Below are positions 42,816 to 51,610 of a stretch of 64,000 bases of DNA, piece after piece. This DNA is from an uncultured Lachnospiraceae bacterium (lineage in GTDB: Bacteria > Bacillota > Clostridia > Lachnospirales > Lachnospiraceae), in assembly GCA_910579805.1 (NCBI GenBank), contig CAJTWM010000007.1, positions 1-64,000 on the forward strand, in the 5' to 3' direction. The stretch's first letter is position 1, and every line of letters begins with the position of its first letter. The notes under the pieces are model-generated. The model had not been told where the DNA came from, did no database searches, and saw only the letters and a list, made by a program, of their open reading frames with translations. The translations under genes were made by a program, and so were the position numbers.

Positions 42816-45800
42816 ATGAACGCAATCTACCGTGATATTTTTCGCGCCATCCATGAGGGGAAATGGCTGAGCATTGAATATCGGAATAAAGAAGGACAAA
42901 CGACGAAATACTGGATCGGGATCCGTGACTTAAATATTGCAAAACGGACGTTAGCCGTAGACGGACTCCACCTTGGGAAGTATACAACGGAAAGTTACGA
43001 TTCCATTTATATTGATTCCATCCAATCTTCAAAAATCATTGAAGGTTCTTATTGTCCTGTCAATCGGAAACTGGTTGAGGACATCTACCGAAATCCCCAT
43101 AAATATAAAACGTTATTCGATAATGCGGCAAACCTGAAAATTTTAAATTATTTGGAAATGTGTAACCGTATGGATACGACGCCTTATCATTTAGACTTTG
43201 AATTGATCCGCTTTTTGGACAGAGAAAGCTTTAAGGGAGAGGCTTACGAATTACAAGAGGAGCAGTTCCAGACCATCGTTAAAAATTTTCAGTACAAAGC
43301 GGAAGAAAAAAGCAGGACGGACGGCAGGCTGAAAATACAGCAGTTGGGGATGAACGTGATGAGCATCAACACAACAAAAGGGTTATATGTCCTTGCCTAT
43401 CGAAAACTGCAGTTAGATGTGAAACGGAGGGTTCTTCGTCCTGACGAGGAGACTATCATCTGTACGGAATATACGTTAAACGGGACAACGGAAAATATAC
43501 GCCGGTTTTTAGATGCCGACGAGTATGAAATGCTGGGGAATTTTGAAGAGAATCAGGAGCGGATCAAAGACTGTATTACCAAACGGAACAGGCAGATCCT
43601 TGGGGTGGACGATATGCCTTATGTGATTGGCTTGGGGATGGATATCGCCTTGGATCTGCACAGCGAGTATGAAGCGATCATGAAAATGTACCATAAGCAT
43701 AAAGAGGAAGTACCGGCGCCGATTCAGGCTTTCTTTGGGGATCTGTTGGGGCGGCCCATCCGTAAAAAGGCTTATCCGATCGCGCTGATCAACCACAAAG
43801 TAAATATGGATCAACTGTTGGCGATTAACAATGCCATGAAATATCCTGTCGCATATATTCAGGGACCGCCCGGAACAGGGAAAACCAATACGATCATCAA
43901 CACGATTGTTACGGCGTTTTTTAATGAGAAGACCGTGCTTTTTACGTCATATAACAATCACCCGATCAATGGCGTATTTGAAAAGCTCTCCCATATGCGG
44001 TACAGGGATAAGAGAATTCCTTTTCCGATTCTGCGTTTGGGGAATCATGAAAAGGTGCGGGAATCTTTAGTTTACATAAGAAAGCTTTATGAGCAGGTGC
44101 ATGAGATCACGGTATATGAAGGAACTTTGGACAGAAACAAGGGCGACCGTATCGAACGGGCAAAGAAGCTTTCGGAGCTGTTAAAAAAGTATGAGGACCT
44201 GCTGGATCTAAGAGAGCGGAGTGAAACGCTGAACCGGCTGCTGGAATATGAAAAAAAGGGAAATCAGACGCTGCAGATGATTCCTTTTCAAAATGATCTG
44301 AGCGGAAGACAGTTAAACCGGGTCAACAAAGAGGTAGAAAAGATCGGGATCATTACGGACGAACAGGCATTGGCGCTATTGGACGACGATTTGGACGATC
44401 TAGGGAAATATCTTTACTATACATCGGCGAAATACATTAAAAGACTGGACGAGCCTAAAAATAAAGATTTGCTGGATATTGTGACGTCAGAGGATGAAAA
44501 AACGCAGGTAAACAGTTTTGTAAAGTATTTGAGCGAATCGGAAAACATAAAAAAACTCCAAAGGATCTTTCCGTTAATTGCGACGACTTGTATTTCTGCC
44601 CATCGATTGGGAAATCCGGAACCATTGTTTGATATGACGATCATGGACGAGGCCAGTCAGTGTAATACCGCCGTGTCCCTTGTGCCGATTCTCAGGGGAG
44701 ACAGCCTGATGCTGGTAGGAGATCCCCAGCAGCTTAGTCCGGTGATTTTATTGGATGAATTGGTAAATCAGAAGCTGAGAAAACGTTATGGGGTTTCCGA
44801 GGACTATGATTATCGGAAAAATTCCGTTTATAAGACATTTTTAGCCTGTGACGCGGTGAGCGACGAGATTTTGCTGCATAATCATTACCGCTGTCATAAG
44901 CAGATCATAGAGTTTAATAATAAAAAGTATTATAATTCCAAGCTGCGTGTGATGGAAAACAGTAAAGATCCCCAGCCTCTTGTCTATGTGAACGTGCAGA
45001 GCGGCGAGACGGATCAGAAAAATACGGCTCCGGCGGAGGCCGCCGCGATCGTCAAATATGCGGCGGAGAACAGGGACAAGTCAATAGGCGTTATTACGCC
45101 TTTTGTCAACCAAAAGAACCTGATCGAGCAGATGCTGAAAAAGGAAAATCTGAATCATGTGACTTGCGGAACCGTCCATGCGTTTCAGGGAGATGAAAAG
45201 GATGTGGTTTTATTTTCCACGGCGATCACGGACCAGACCAAGGCGGGTACTTACGAATGGTTGAAAAACAATAAAGAACTGATCAATGTGGCGACTTCCA
45301 GAGCGAAAGACAGGCTGGTCGTTTATTCCAATTCCCGCAATCTGGAACGCCTGCATCAAAAGGACGGAGAGGACGATCTGTATGAACTGGTGCAATATGT
45401 CAGGACGAACGGTAAATCAAAGGTAACGGGGAAACAGACCCATTCCAGAGCGTTAGGGGTCAAGCCTTTCAGTACGGCCACGGAGGAAGCTTTTTTGCAA
45501 AACCTGACGCATGCATTGGAGAACATCTGGCTGTCCCAAAGTGCATATAAGGTACATAAAGAAGTGGCGATCTCACAGGTTTTTACGGATAATGTCAATT
45601 ACAGCGATCTGTTTTACAGCGGACGGTTTGACTTTGTCGTATATGAAACCCTTGGGAAACAGGAGATTCCCGTTTTGGCGATCGAATTGGACGGGAAAGA
45701 ACATTTTGAAGACGAGGTCGTGAAACAGAGAGACAAAAAGAAAAATGAGATCTGCCGCGCGCACGACCTTCAGATCATACGCGTGGAAAATTCTTATGCG

Positions 45801-45857
45801 AGAAGGTATAACCATATTAAGGATATTTTGTTAAATTATTTCAAGATCAGGCATTGA
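42816..45857 (+). CDS. WYL-like / UPF1-type SF1 helicase / DUF2726 nuclease fusion
   Basis: 1013 residues with three parts. Residues 1-75 resemble a WYL ligand-binding domain (FRAIHEGKWLSIEYRNKEG, then YWIGIRDLN). Residues about 330-850 are an SF1B helicase: Walker A GPPGTGKTNT, motif II MDEASQCN, motif III VGDPQQLSPV, motif IV-like HYRCHKQI, and motifs V-VI GTVHAFQGDEKDVV and VATSRAKDRLVV. Residues about 925-1010 match DUF2726, a PD-(D/E)xK/Vsr-like nuclease (DFVVYE, AIELDGKEHF, QRDKKKNEICR). Sensing, unwinding and cutting in one chain is typical of phage-defence proteins. Translated with the small membrane protein just upstream. Confidence 0.88.
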   Translation: MNAIYRDIFRAIHEGKWLSIEYRNKEGQTTKYWIGIRDLNIAKRTLAVDGLHLGKYTTESYDSIYIDSIQSSKIIEGSYCPVNRKLVEDIYRNPHKYKTLFDNAANLKILNYLEMCNRMDTTPYHLDFELIRFLDRESFKGEAYELQEEQFQTIVKNFQYKAEEKSRTDGRLKIQQLGMNVMSINTTKGLYVLAYRKLQLDVKRRVLRPDEETIICTEYTLNGTTENIRRFLDADEYEMLGNFEENQERIKDCITKRNRQILGVDDMPYVIGLGMDIALDLHSEYEAIMKMYHKHKEEVPAPIQAFFGDLLGRPIRKKAYPIALINHKVNMDQLLAINNAMKYPVAYIQGPPGTGKTNTIINTIVTAFFNEKTVLFTSYNNHPINGVFEKLSHMRYRDKRIPFPILRLGNHEKVRESLVYIRKLYEQVHEITVYEGTLDRNKGDRIERAKKLSELLKKYEDLLDLRERSETLNRLLEYEKKGNQTLQMIPFQNDLSGRQLNRVNKEVEKIGIITDEQALALLDDDLDDLGKYLYYTSAKYIKRLDEPKNKDLLDIVTSEDEKTQVNSFVKYLSESENIKKLQRIFPLIATTCISAHRLGNPEPLFDMTIMDEASQCNTAVSLVPILRGDSLMLVGDPQQLSPVILLDELVNQKLRKRYGVSEDYDYRKNSVYKTFLACDAVSDEILLHNHYRCHKQIIEFNNKKYYNSKLRVMENSKDPQPLVYVNVQSGETDQKNTAPAEAAAIVKYAAENRDKSIGVITPFVNQKNLIEQMLKKENLNHVTCGTVHAFQGDEKDVVLFSTAITDQTKAGTYEWLKNNKELINVATSRAKDRLVVYSNSRNLERLHQKDGEDDLYELVQYVRTNGKSKVTGKQTHSRALGVKPFSTATEEAFLQNLTHALENIWLSQSAYKVHKEVAISQVFTDNVNYSDLFYSGRFDFVVYETLGKQEIPVLAIELDGKEHFEDEVVKQRDKKKNEICRAHDLQIIRVENSYARRYNHIKDILLNYFKIRH

Positions 45858-45977
45858 TGGCGGTGTTCTGCGTAGTTTTGCCAAATATCAACGAGACAAG
45901 GCACTGGAACGTGTTCGAAAAATATAGATTAAAAACTGTTTTCACGAAGAAGAGAAATTGGGATAAGGAGGTTAATG

Positions 45978-47153
45978 ATGGAAGAAAAAGCATTTCAGTG
46001 TAAGCGGGACGGCTTAACCATTTTGGGGATGCAATATTTTCCCGACCATTTCGACGAGAGCGGCAAATATGCCGCCGTGATTGTAAGCCATGGATTTACG
46101 GGCGATTATACATGTATGGCAAATGAGTGCAGGGAACTTGCAAAGATGGGATATGTGGCGTTTAGTTTCAGCTTCTGCGGCGGTGGAGTGACGGCGGAAG
46201 GCGTCGGGGTGAAAAGCGAAGGAAAAACTACGGATATGACCCTTAGCACGGAGGTTGCGGATCTGCTTGCCGTAAAAGATTTTGTAACGGCAAAGCCGTT
46301 TGTGGATGCGGATCATCTGATATTGGCGGGTGTCAGTCAGGGCGGATTCGTATCGGGAATGGCGGCGGCAAAATGCGGGAATGCAATCAAAAAGCTGATC
46401 ATGATCTATCCGGCTCTCTGTATTCCGGACCATGCCAGAAGAGGATGCCTCGGCGGGGGCAGTTACGATCCTGAGAAGGTGCCGGAAACCATTGACTGCG
46501 GCGTTACCGTGCTTGGAAAAGCATTTCATGAAGATGTGGTGGGAATGGAGCCTTATTTAGAATTATCGGCATATCGGGGGCCGGTTCTTATCTTACAGGG
46601 GCTTTCGGACGAGATCGTGAATTATTCCTATGCCATTCGGGCGAAAGAGAGCTATGGGAAAGGCCAGTGCCATTTACAACTGGTCAGAAACCTTGGACAC
46701 GGAATGGACGCAGGGCAGTTGGAAAGCGCATTTGCATCGATCCGGCAGTTTTTGGAGGAGCGGGAGGAAATCTTGACGATCCGGGTAATCGTTACCCATA
46801 GCGAGAGTGTTACGGAAGGAGACGTACATAGAGAACACATCTATTTTACAGGGTATTGCGATACGGAATATTTTCAGGGAACAGTATTTCCTGAAGGATG
46901 CGATGTGCGGGAACAATGTCCGGGGGCGGAGGAAAAAGTCAGGGCGGAATATACGCTGACCGGTCTGGACGGTTTTGGAAAGAAATGTTCGCTTCATATT
47001 GTAAATCAATGGGGCGGCAAAGACTTTAAGCCTACGGTGGAGACGGACAGTCAGGCTTTGAAATGGATGGAGCAGGCGGATCTGACGGCGGTGCTGGAAT
47101 ACGGAAAGGGAGGGCCGACGGTTCGGATATTTGCGGGCAGGAGAAGGCTGTAA
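45978..47153 (+). CDS. Alpha/beta hydrolase with DUF3237-like C-terminal domain
   Basis: 391 residues from the ATG at 45978 (AAGGAGG 6 bases upstream; the ATG at 45975 is too close). An alpha/beta-hydrolase domain (about 1-250) shows HG in VSHGFTGD, the nucleophile Ser in AGVSQGGFVSG, Asp in GLSDEIVNY, and His in NLGHGMD. The C-terminal ~135 residues (YFTGYCDTEYFQGTV and following) form a separate beta-barrel, similar to DUF3237-type cyclase-like domains. Probable esterase or acyl hydrolase. A truncated duplicate lies at 48914-49918. Confidence 0.85.
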   Translation: MEEKAFQCKRDGLTILGMQYFPDHFDESGKYAAVIVSHGFTGDYTCMANECRELAKMGYVAFSFSFCGGGVTAEGVGVKSEGKTTDMTLSTEVADLLAVKDFVTAKPFVDADHLILAGVSQGGFVSGMAAAKCGNAIKKLIMIYPALCIPDHARRGCLGGGSYDPEKVPETIDCGVTVLGKAFHEDVVGMEPYLELSAYRGPVLILQGLSDEIVNYSYAIRAKESYGKGQCHLQLVRNLGHGMDAGQLESAFASIRQFLEEREEILTIRVIVTHSESVTEGDVHREHIYFTGYCDTEYFQGTVFPEGCDVREQCPGAEEKVRAEYTLTGLDGFGKKCSLHIVNQWGGKDFKPTVETDSQALKWMEQADLTAVLEYGKGGPTVRIFAGRRRL

Positions 47154-47311
47154 TTATTTGCTTGTTGATGGAGAACGGAGATTGTACGATACTACGGATA
47201 AATAAATGTGTTGAAGCGATAGATTCAGAAAAAATAATCAGTATCGGTAAGTTCAATATCATTGCGATTGGTTGGGGAAACAAAGAATATAGTAGACGGT
47301 GCCAAACGGTA

Positions 47312-47345
47312 TAAAAATAGGAGCAACCCCGAAGGGCTGCTCCTA
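47312..47345 (-). terminator. Terminator of the DUF4143 ATPase gene
   Basis: On the minus strand AGGAGCAGCCC-TTC-GGGGTTGCTCCT followed by ATTTTT. It is positioned 34 bases past the ATPase stop codon. Confidence 0.85.
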
Positions 47346-47378
47346 AATGGTATTCACAGTATCAGCTTGGTTTGTTAG

Positions 47379-48653
47379 TTAGAACAACTCTACACGACTA
47401 AGCAGCAGGTCTATCAGATTGCAATGGAAAATTCCGTTGTCATCATAGAAATTGTGAGGAATATCCATGCGAACAATGATTTTTTTGAAAAAGTCCTTTG
47501 TCAGTGTCAACGATGCAAGTTCAGAGGATTCTTTTTTATCCATATCCATTTGGAAAGCTGACTGGATGTAGATTTTTTTATCTGCATCATTTACAACGAA
47601 GTCGATTTCTTTTTGCACATTTGCACCGCCGGTACGGTCAGTTACAACACCAACATCAACGGAATATCCTCTGCGCAGGAGTTCGTTGTAGATGATATTC
47701 TCCATGATGTGGCCGGGATCGTATTGACGATAATTCAATCGAGCATTACGAAGGCCGATATCCGTGTAGTAGTATTTGTTCGGATATTTGAAATAGGTCT
47801 TTCCTTTCACATCATAGCGCTTTGACATCGAAATAAGGAACGAATCGATGATGTGCTGCACATAGTTGGAAACCAGAGTGGAATTGACCTTTTCATTCTT
47901 CATGCTGGTCAGCGCGTTAGCAATATTCGTAGGATTGGTCAGGGAACTGATTTGGGAAGCGAGGAAATCCAGAATGTCATTCAGAATATCCTCATGCTCA
48001 ATACCGTTGCGTTCTACAATATCCTTTACATACAATTCGCTGTAGAGAGAGGAAAGGTAATCCTTTTTGTCCTTTTCATCTGTCAATGCCAACAGACGTG
48101 GCATGCCGCCGTAAAGCATATAGGTGTCCAGAGCCTTTCGCTCGTCACCGCCCACATGAGAGTAGAACTCCTCAAAGGACAGAGGGAATATATGGATTTG
48201 AGTAGCACGGCCGCGGAACTCTGTAGCAATGTCTTTAGACAATCCTTTTGAGTTACTGCCAGTAACATATACATCCAAATTCTTATATGCCTTGAGTTCA
48301 TTCAGCATATCATAGATGGAAACCTCAATGCCGCCACTTTCATTATCGATAACTTTTGTGGTAAGCTGGACTTCATCAATGAAAAGATAGAACTGTTCAT
48401 CTTTCTTTCCCGAAACAAGGTCATCGACATATTCACAAAGCGTAATTGGATTTCTGAACTTATAGTAACGTCTCTGGTCCAATTCGATTTTTATGATATG
48501 GTCTTCCTGAACTCCCTGTGAGAGAAGGTACTCATAGAACAAGTCAAACAGCAATACCGACTTTCCGCAGCGGCGGATTCCAGTGATTACTTTAACTTCG
48601 CCGTTCCACATATGATGAATCATGCGATTCAAATAGGAATCTCGTTTAATCAT
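47379..48653 (-). CDS. AAA/DUF4143 ATPase (archaeal-type ATP-binding protein)
   Basis: 424 residues from the ATG at 48653 (GAGGTG 7 bases upstream). The N-terminal AAA_14 domain has Walker A TGIRRCGKSVLL and Walker B FYLFIDEVQL, with the sensor YVTGSNSKGLS. The C-terminal DUF4143 domain follows, ending in a PD-(D/E)xK-like core (YNELLRRGYSVDVGVV, EIDFVV). Such proteins are common, mobile and unassigned in gut Firmicutes. It sits on the opposite strand between two hydrolase copies, so it probably arrived as a single-gene insertion. Confidence 0.88.
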   Translation of the reverse strand: MIKRDSYLNRMIHHMWNGEVKVITGIRRCGKSVLLFDLFYEYLLSQGVQEDHIIKIELDQRRYYKFRNPITLCEYVDDLVSGKKDEQFYLFIDEVQLTTKVIDNESGGIEVSIYDMLNELKAYKNLDVYVTGSNSKGLSKDIATEFRGRATQIHIFPLSFEEFYSHVGGDERKALDTYMLYGGMPRLLALTDEKDKKDYLSSLYSELYVKDIVERNGIEHEDILNDILDFLASQISSLTNPTNIANALTSMKNEKVNSTLVSNYVQHIIDSFLISMSKRYDVKGKTYFKYPNKYYYTDIGLRNARLNYRQYDPGHIMENIIYNELLRRGYSVDVGVVTDRTGGANVQKEIDFVVNDADKKIYIQSAFQMDMDKKESSELASLTLTKDFFKKIIVRMDIPHNFYDDNGIFHCNLIDLLLSRVELF

Positions 48654-48883
48654 TATAGTCACCTCGTACTTGCGACGATTGCGTCGCTACTTTCTTATAT
48701 AGTATGCCACGAATTTCTCAAATTATCAATGGCGCTGCGGAAAGTTCATAATAAAGTTACGACATTTGCGTTGCAAGTACAAGGTTAGAGTTAAATTCCG
48801 TCCGGGATAATGTCGTTGATATTGTAGAAATTACATTGCCGGACGATGTCAATTAGTGCAAGCTTCTTTTCTGTACCCCAAAT

Positions 48884-48913
48884 TACAGCCAGACTTCGGA
48901 AAGTCCGGCTGTA
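48884..48913. other. Strong hairpin at the truncation point of the second hydrolase
   Basis: TACAGCCAGACTT-CGGA-AAGTCCGGCTGTA, 12 of 13 pairs. Homology to the first hydrolase begins directly after it. No T run follows, so it is not a typical terminator. Confidence 0.6.
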
Positions 48914-49918
48914 TATGTAACCTTTAGTTTTAGCTTTTGCGGCAGCGGAGTATCGGCGAAGCTTCCGGATGTCCAAAGCGAAGGCAGAACGGTTGATATG
49001 ACTGTCACTACAGAAGTAGAGGATTTGCTCGCCGTTAAAGACTTTGTAACGGCAAGACCGTTTGTGGACGCGGATCATTTGATATTGGTGGGTGCCAGTC
49101 AGGGAGGATTTGTTTCCGGTCTAGCGGCGGCAAAATGCGGGAATGCGGTCAAAAAGCTGATTATGATCGATCCGGTGCTTTGTATTCCCGACCATGCCAA
49201 AAGAGGATGTCTTGGCGGAGGTCATTATGACCCTGAAAATGTACCGGAGATTATTGACTGTGGGGTGACGAAGCTCGGGAAAGCGATGCATGAGGATGCA
49301 GAGGTTATGGAGCCGTATTTGGAATTGTCGGCATATCAGGGGCCGGTTCTTATTTTGCAGGGACTTGCGGATGAGATTGTCAATTATTCTTATGCGGTTC
49401 GTGCAAAGGAAAATTATAGAGCAGGGCAATGCTGTCTGCAGCTTATTAGAGATGTCGGGCACGGATTGGATAAGGGGCAGTTTGAAAGCGCGTTTGCATC
49501 GATCTGGCAGTTCTTAAAAGAGAGGAAAGAAATACTGACCATCCGTGTGATCGTTACGCATTGTGAGGAATCGACGGAGGGAGAAATTCACAAGGCGAGT
49601 ATTTATTTTACGGGATATTGCGACACGGAATATTTTCAGGGAACAGTATTTCTCGAAGGGTGCGATGTGCGGGAACAATGTCCGGGAGCGGAGGAAAAAG
49701 TCAGGGCGGAATATATGCTGACCGGTCTGGACAGCCTCGGAAAGAAATGTTCGCTTCATATTGTAAATCAGCGGGACGGCAAAGACTTTAAGCCTACGGT
49801 GGAGACGGACAGCTTGGCATTGAAATGGATGGAGCAGGCGGATCTGACGGCAGTGCTGGAATATGGAAAGGGAGGTCCGACGGTTCGGATATTTGCGGAT
49901 AAAAGGGTAGAAAGCTGA
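48914..49918 (+). pseudogene. 5'-truncated duplicate of the alpha/beta hydrolase
   Basis: 335 codons that align with the first hydrolase from its residue 57 (TFSFSFCGSG) to the end, with high identity, including the nucleophile ASQGGFVSG, GLADEIVNY and DVGHGLD. The first ~55 residues, which hold the HG oxyanion motif, are gone, and the sequence upstream is a hairpin and unrelated DNA. The first in-frame ATG (48998) is internal and without a ribosome binding site. Possibly still expressed as a fragment but unlikely to be active. Confidence 0.7.
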
Positions 49919-49931
49919 CGAGTGAAAGAGA

Positions 49932-49975
49932 AAGCGGTTGTTTTGGGAATATATAGGTTTCCAAGATGACCGCTT
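49932..49975. terminator. Hairpin on the left of the AT-rich locus
   Basis: AAGCGGT and ACCGCTT at the base, TTTTGGGAA and TTTCCAA further in. Similar in mirror image to the hairpin at 55142-55190. Confidence 0.6.
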
Positions 49976-50205
49976 ATTAATGCATAGATTGAATGCAAAA
50001 ATAGATTTATATCAGTCGAAAAATTAAAAGTTATGTATAGAGATTTCAGTTGATATATTCAAGATAGTATTAAGTGCAACACATGTTTTGGCTTTTATAG
50101 TAATTTATACTTACATCATTTAGGAAGTAATAGTTGAAAATAGAAAATAAGTAAGGTAAACTAAAAGCGTAATACTTTTATTCTTTTTGAAAGGATGCAC
50201 TATGA

Positions 50206-50727
50206 ATGGAAGAAATGATAAAGATTGGTCTATGTGATGATGAAGTATATGTTCATGAAGTAGCTTCAAAAATTATAGAAAAATATCAGCAGAAAAGAAA
50301 ATGTAGTTTAGAAGTGGTTCATTTTTTTTCTGCAAGAGAATTATTAGAGTCGGAAGAGGTTCAAATTCTGTTGCTAGATATTGATATGCCACAAATGGAT
50401 GGAATTGAAGCGGCATTTCAATTGAGGGAACAGGGCAAAGAATGTAGGATTATTATACTGACCTCAAAGAGAGAACGGTTTAAAGATGCTTTCAAAATTA
50501 GGGCGTATCGCTTTGTAACAAAACCGATTGATTTGGAAGAACTGGAAGAGGCACTGGATGACGCAAGAAGTGCTTTGCTTGGATATGGGAAAGTAGAATT
50601 GAAATTTGAAATGATTACATGTAAAATTTTCCAATACCAAATTGATTATTTGCAGGCATGTGGTGACTATGTGAAAATATATGTAGGAGAAAAAATTTGT
50701 GAGAGTACACGAGCGTTGTGTTGCTGA
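50206..50727 (+). pseudogene. LytTR-type response regulator, 3' truncated
   Basis: The receiver domain is complete (GLCDDEVYVHEV, Asp in LLDIDMPQMDG, Lys in VTKPIDLEEL). The LytTR output domain breaks off after YLQACGDYVKIYVGE, where about 70 residues should follow. The frame ends a few codons after meeting sequence that belongs to the radical-SAM gene. A deletion thus removed the DNA-binding half of this gene, probably a kinase gene, and the start of the next gene. AAAGGA lies 10 bases before the ATG. AT-rich codon use continues through the whole locus. Confidence 0.75.
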
Positions 50728-51595
50728 TAATACCCATATATATTCAGAGAGAAATATGCCTGTGTCTTTAGTGAAAGAATTGATCGAGCATAATAAGTAT
50801 GAAAAAATAAAATGTGCATTTATTACAGGTGGAGAGCCATTGATTCATCCTGATATTTTTGAGATTTTGTCTTTGTTGCGTTTGGATAACTATTATATAT
50901 ATATAACAACAAATGGTTTACAGTTGAAGGAGCCGGAATTCCTTGTGAAATTGTTAGGGATTGGTATTAATAGATTAGCTATTCCCATATATGGAAGTAC
51001 TGCATTAATTCATGATACAATGACGGGAGTTGCGGGTAGCTTTGAAAAACTTATAAGTGCTCTTGATAATTTGTTTTATATAAAGAATAAATATAATTTG
51101 CAGACAAAGATTGAGTTAAGGTTATTAATGTCAAATTTTACTAATAAAGAAAATATTAAAATTGTTGATTTTATTGTAGGGCGATATAGCAACATAGATT
51201 ATATAAATTTAAATGGACTTCAATTATCTAGTAGAACTACCAGTTATGAAAATATGATAGAAACTAGTTTGATTGAATCTCGGAAATATTTACAAGAAAC
51301 TGTAAGGCGTATTAGTGAATATGGAATAAAAGGTACTGTGACAGGAATTCCGATTTGCATTTTGGGAGAGGAGTTTAAGCAGCTTTATTGCCAAAGAAAA
51401 AATTCTTTACAGTTGTTTCCTCATATTAGTGTTGGTCCTTACATGACTTCAGTTGAAGAAATATGTTATAGGCAGAAAACATCAAAAGAAAAAGGTGAGG
51501 TGTGTAAACGATGCAAATATTATTATGAATGTGAGGGACTTCAGCAGAGATATATTGATAAGTATGGATTTAGTGATTTAGTTCCTATTGAATAA
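50699..51595 (+). pseudogene. Radical-SAM/SPASM-like RiPP maturase, 5' truncated
   Basis: 298 codons that read as a radical-SAM enzyme from just after its cluster motif: CVADNTHIYSERNMPV, then the SAM-binding FITGGEPLIHPDIFEI and YITTNGLQL. The CxxxCxxC motif that binds the iron-sulfur cluster is not present; only one Cys remains at the joint with the regulator gene. The C-terminus has a SPASM/twitch-like cluster (CYRQ, CKRCKYYYEC), as in sactipeptide and other RiPP maturases. Followed 15 bases later by the two ABC exporters. No precursor-peptide gene was found. Inactive as it stands unless the joint is an error. Confidence 0.7.
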
Positions 51596-51610
51596 TCGGA
51601 GGATACAAAC

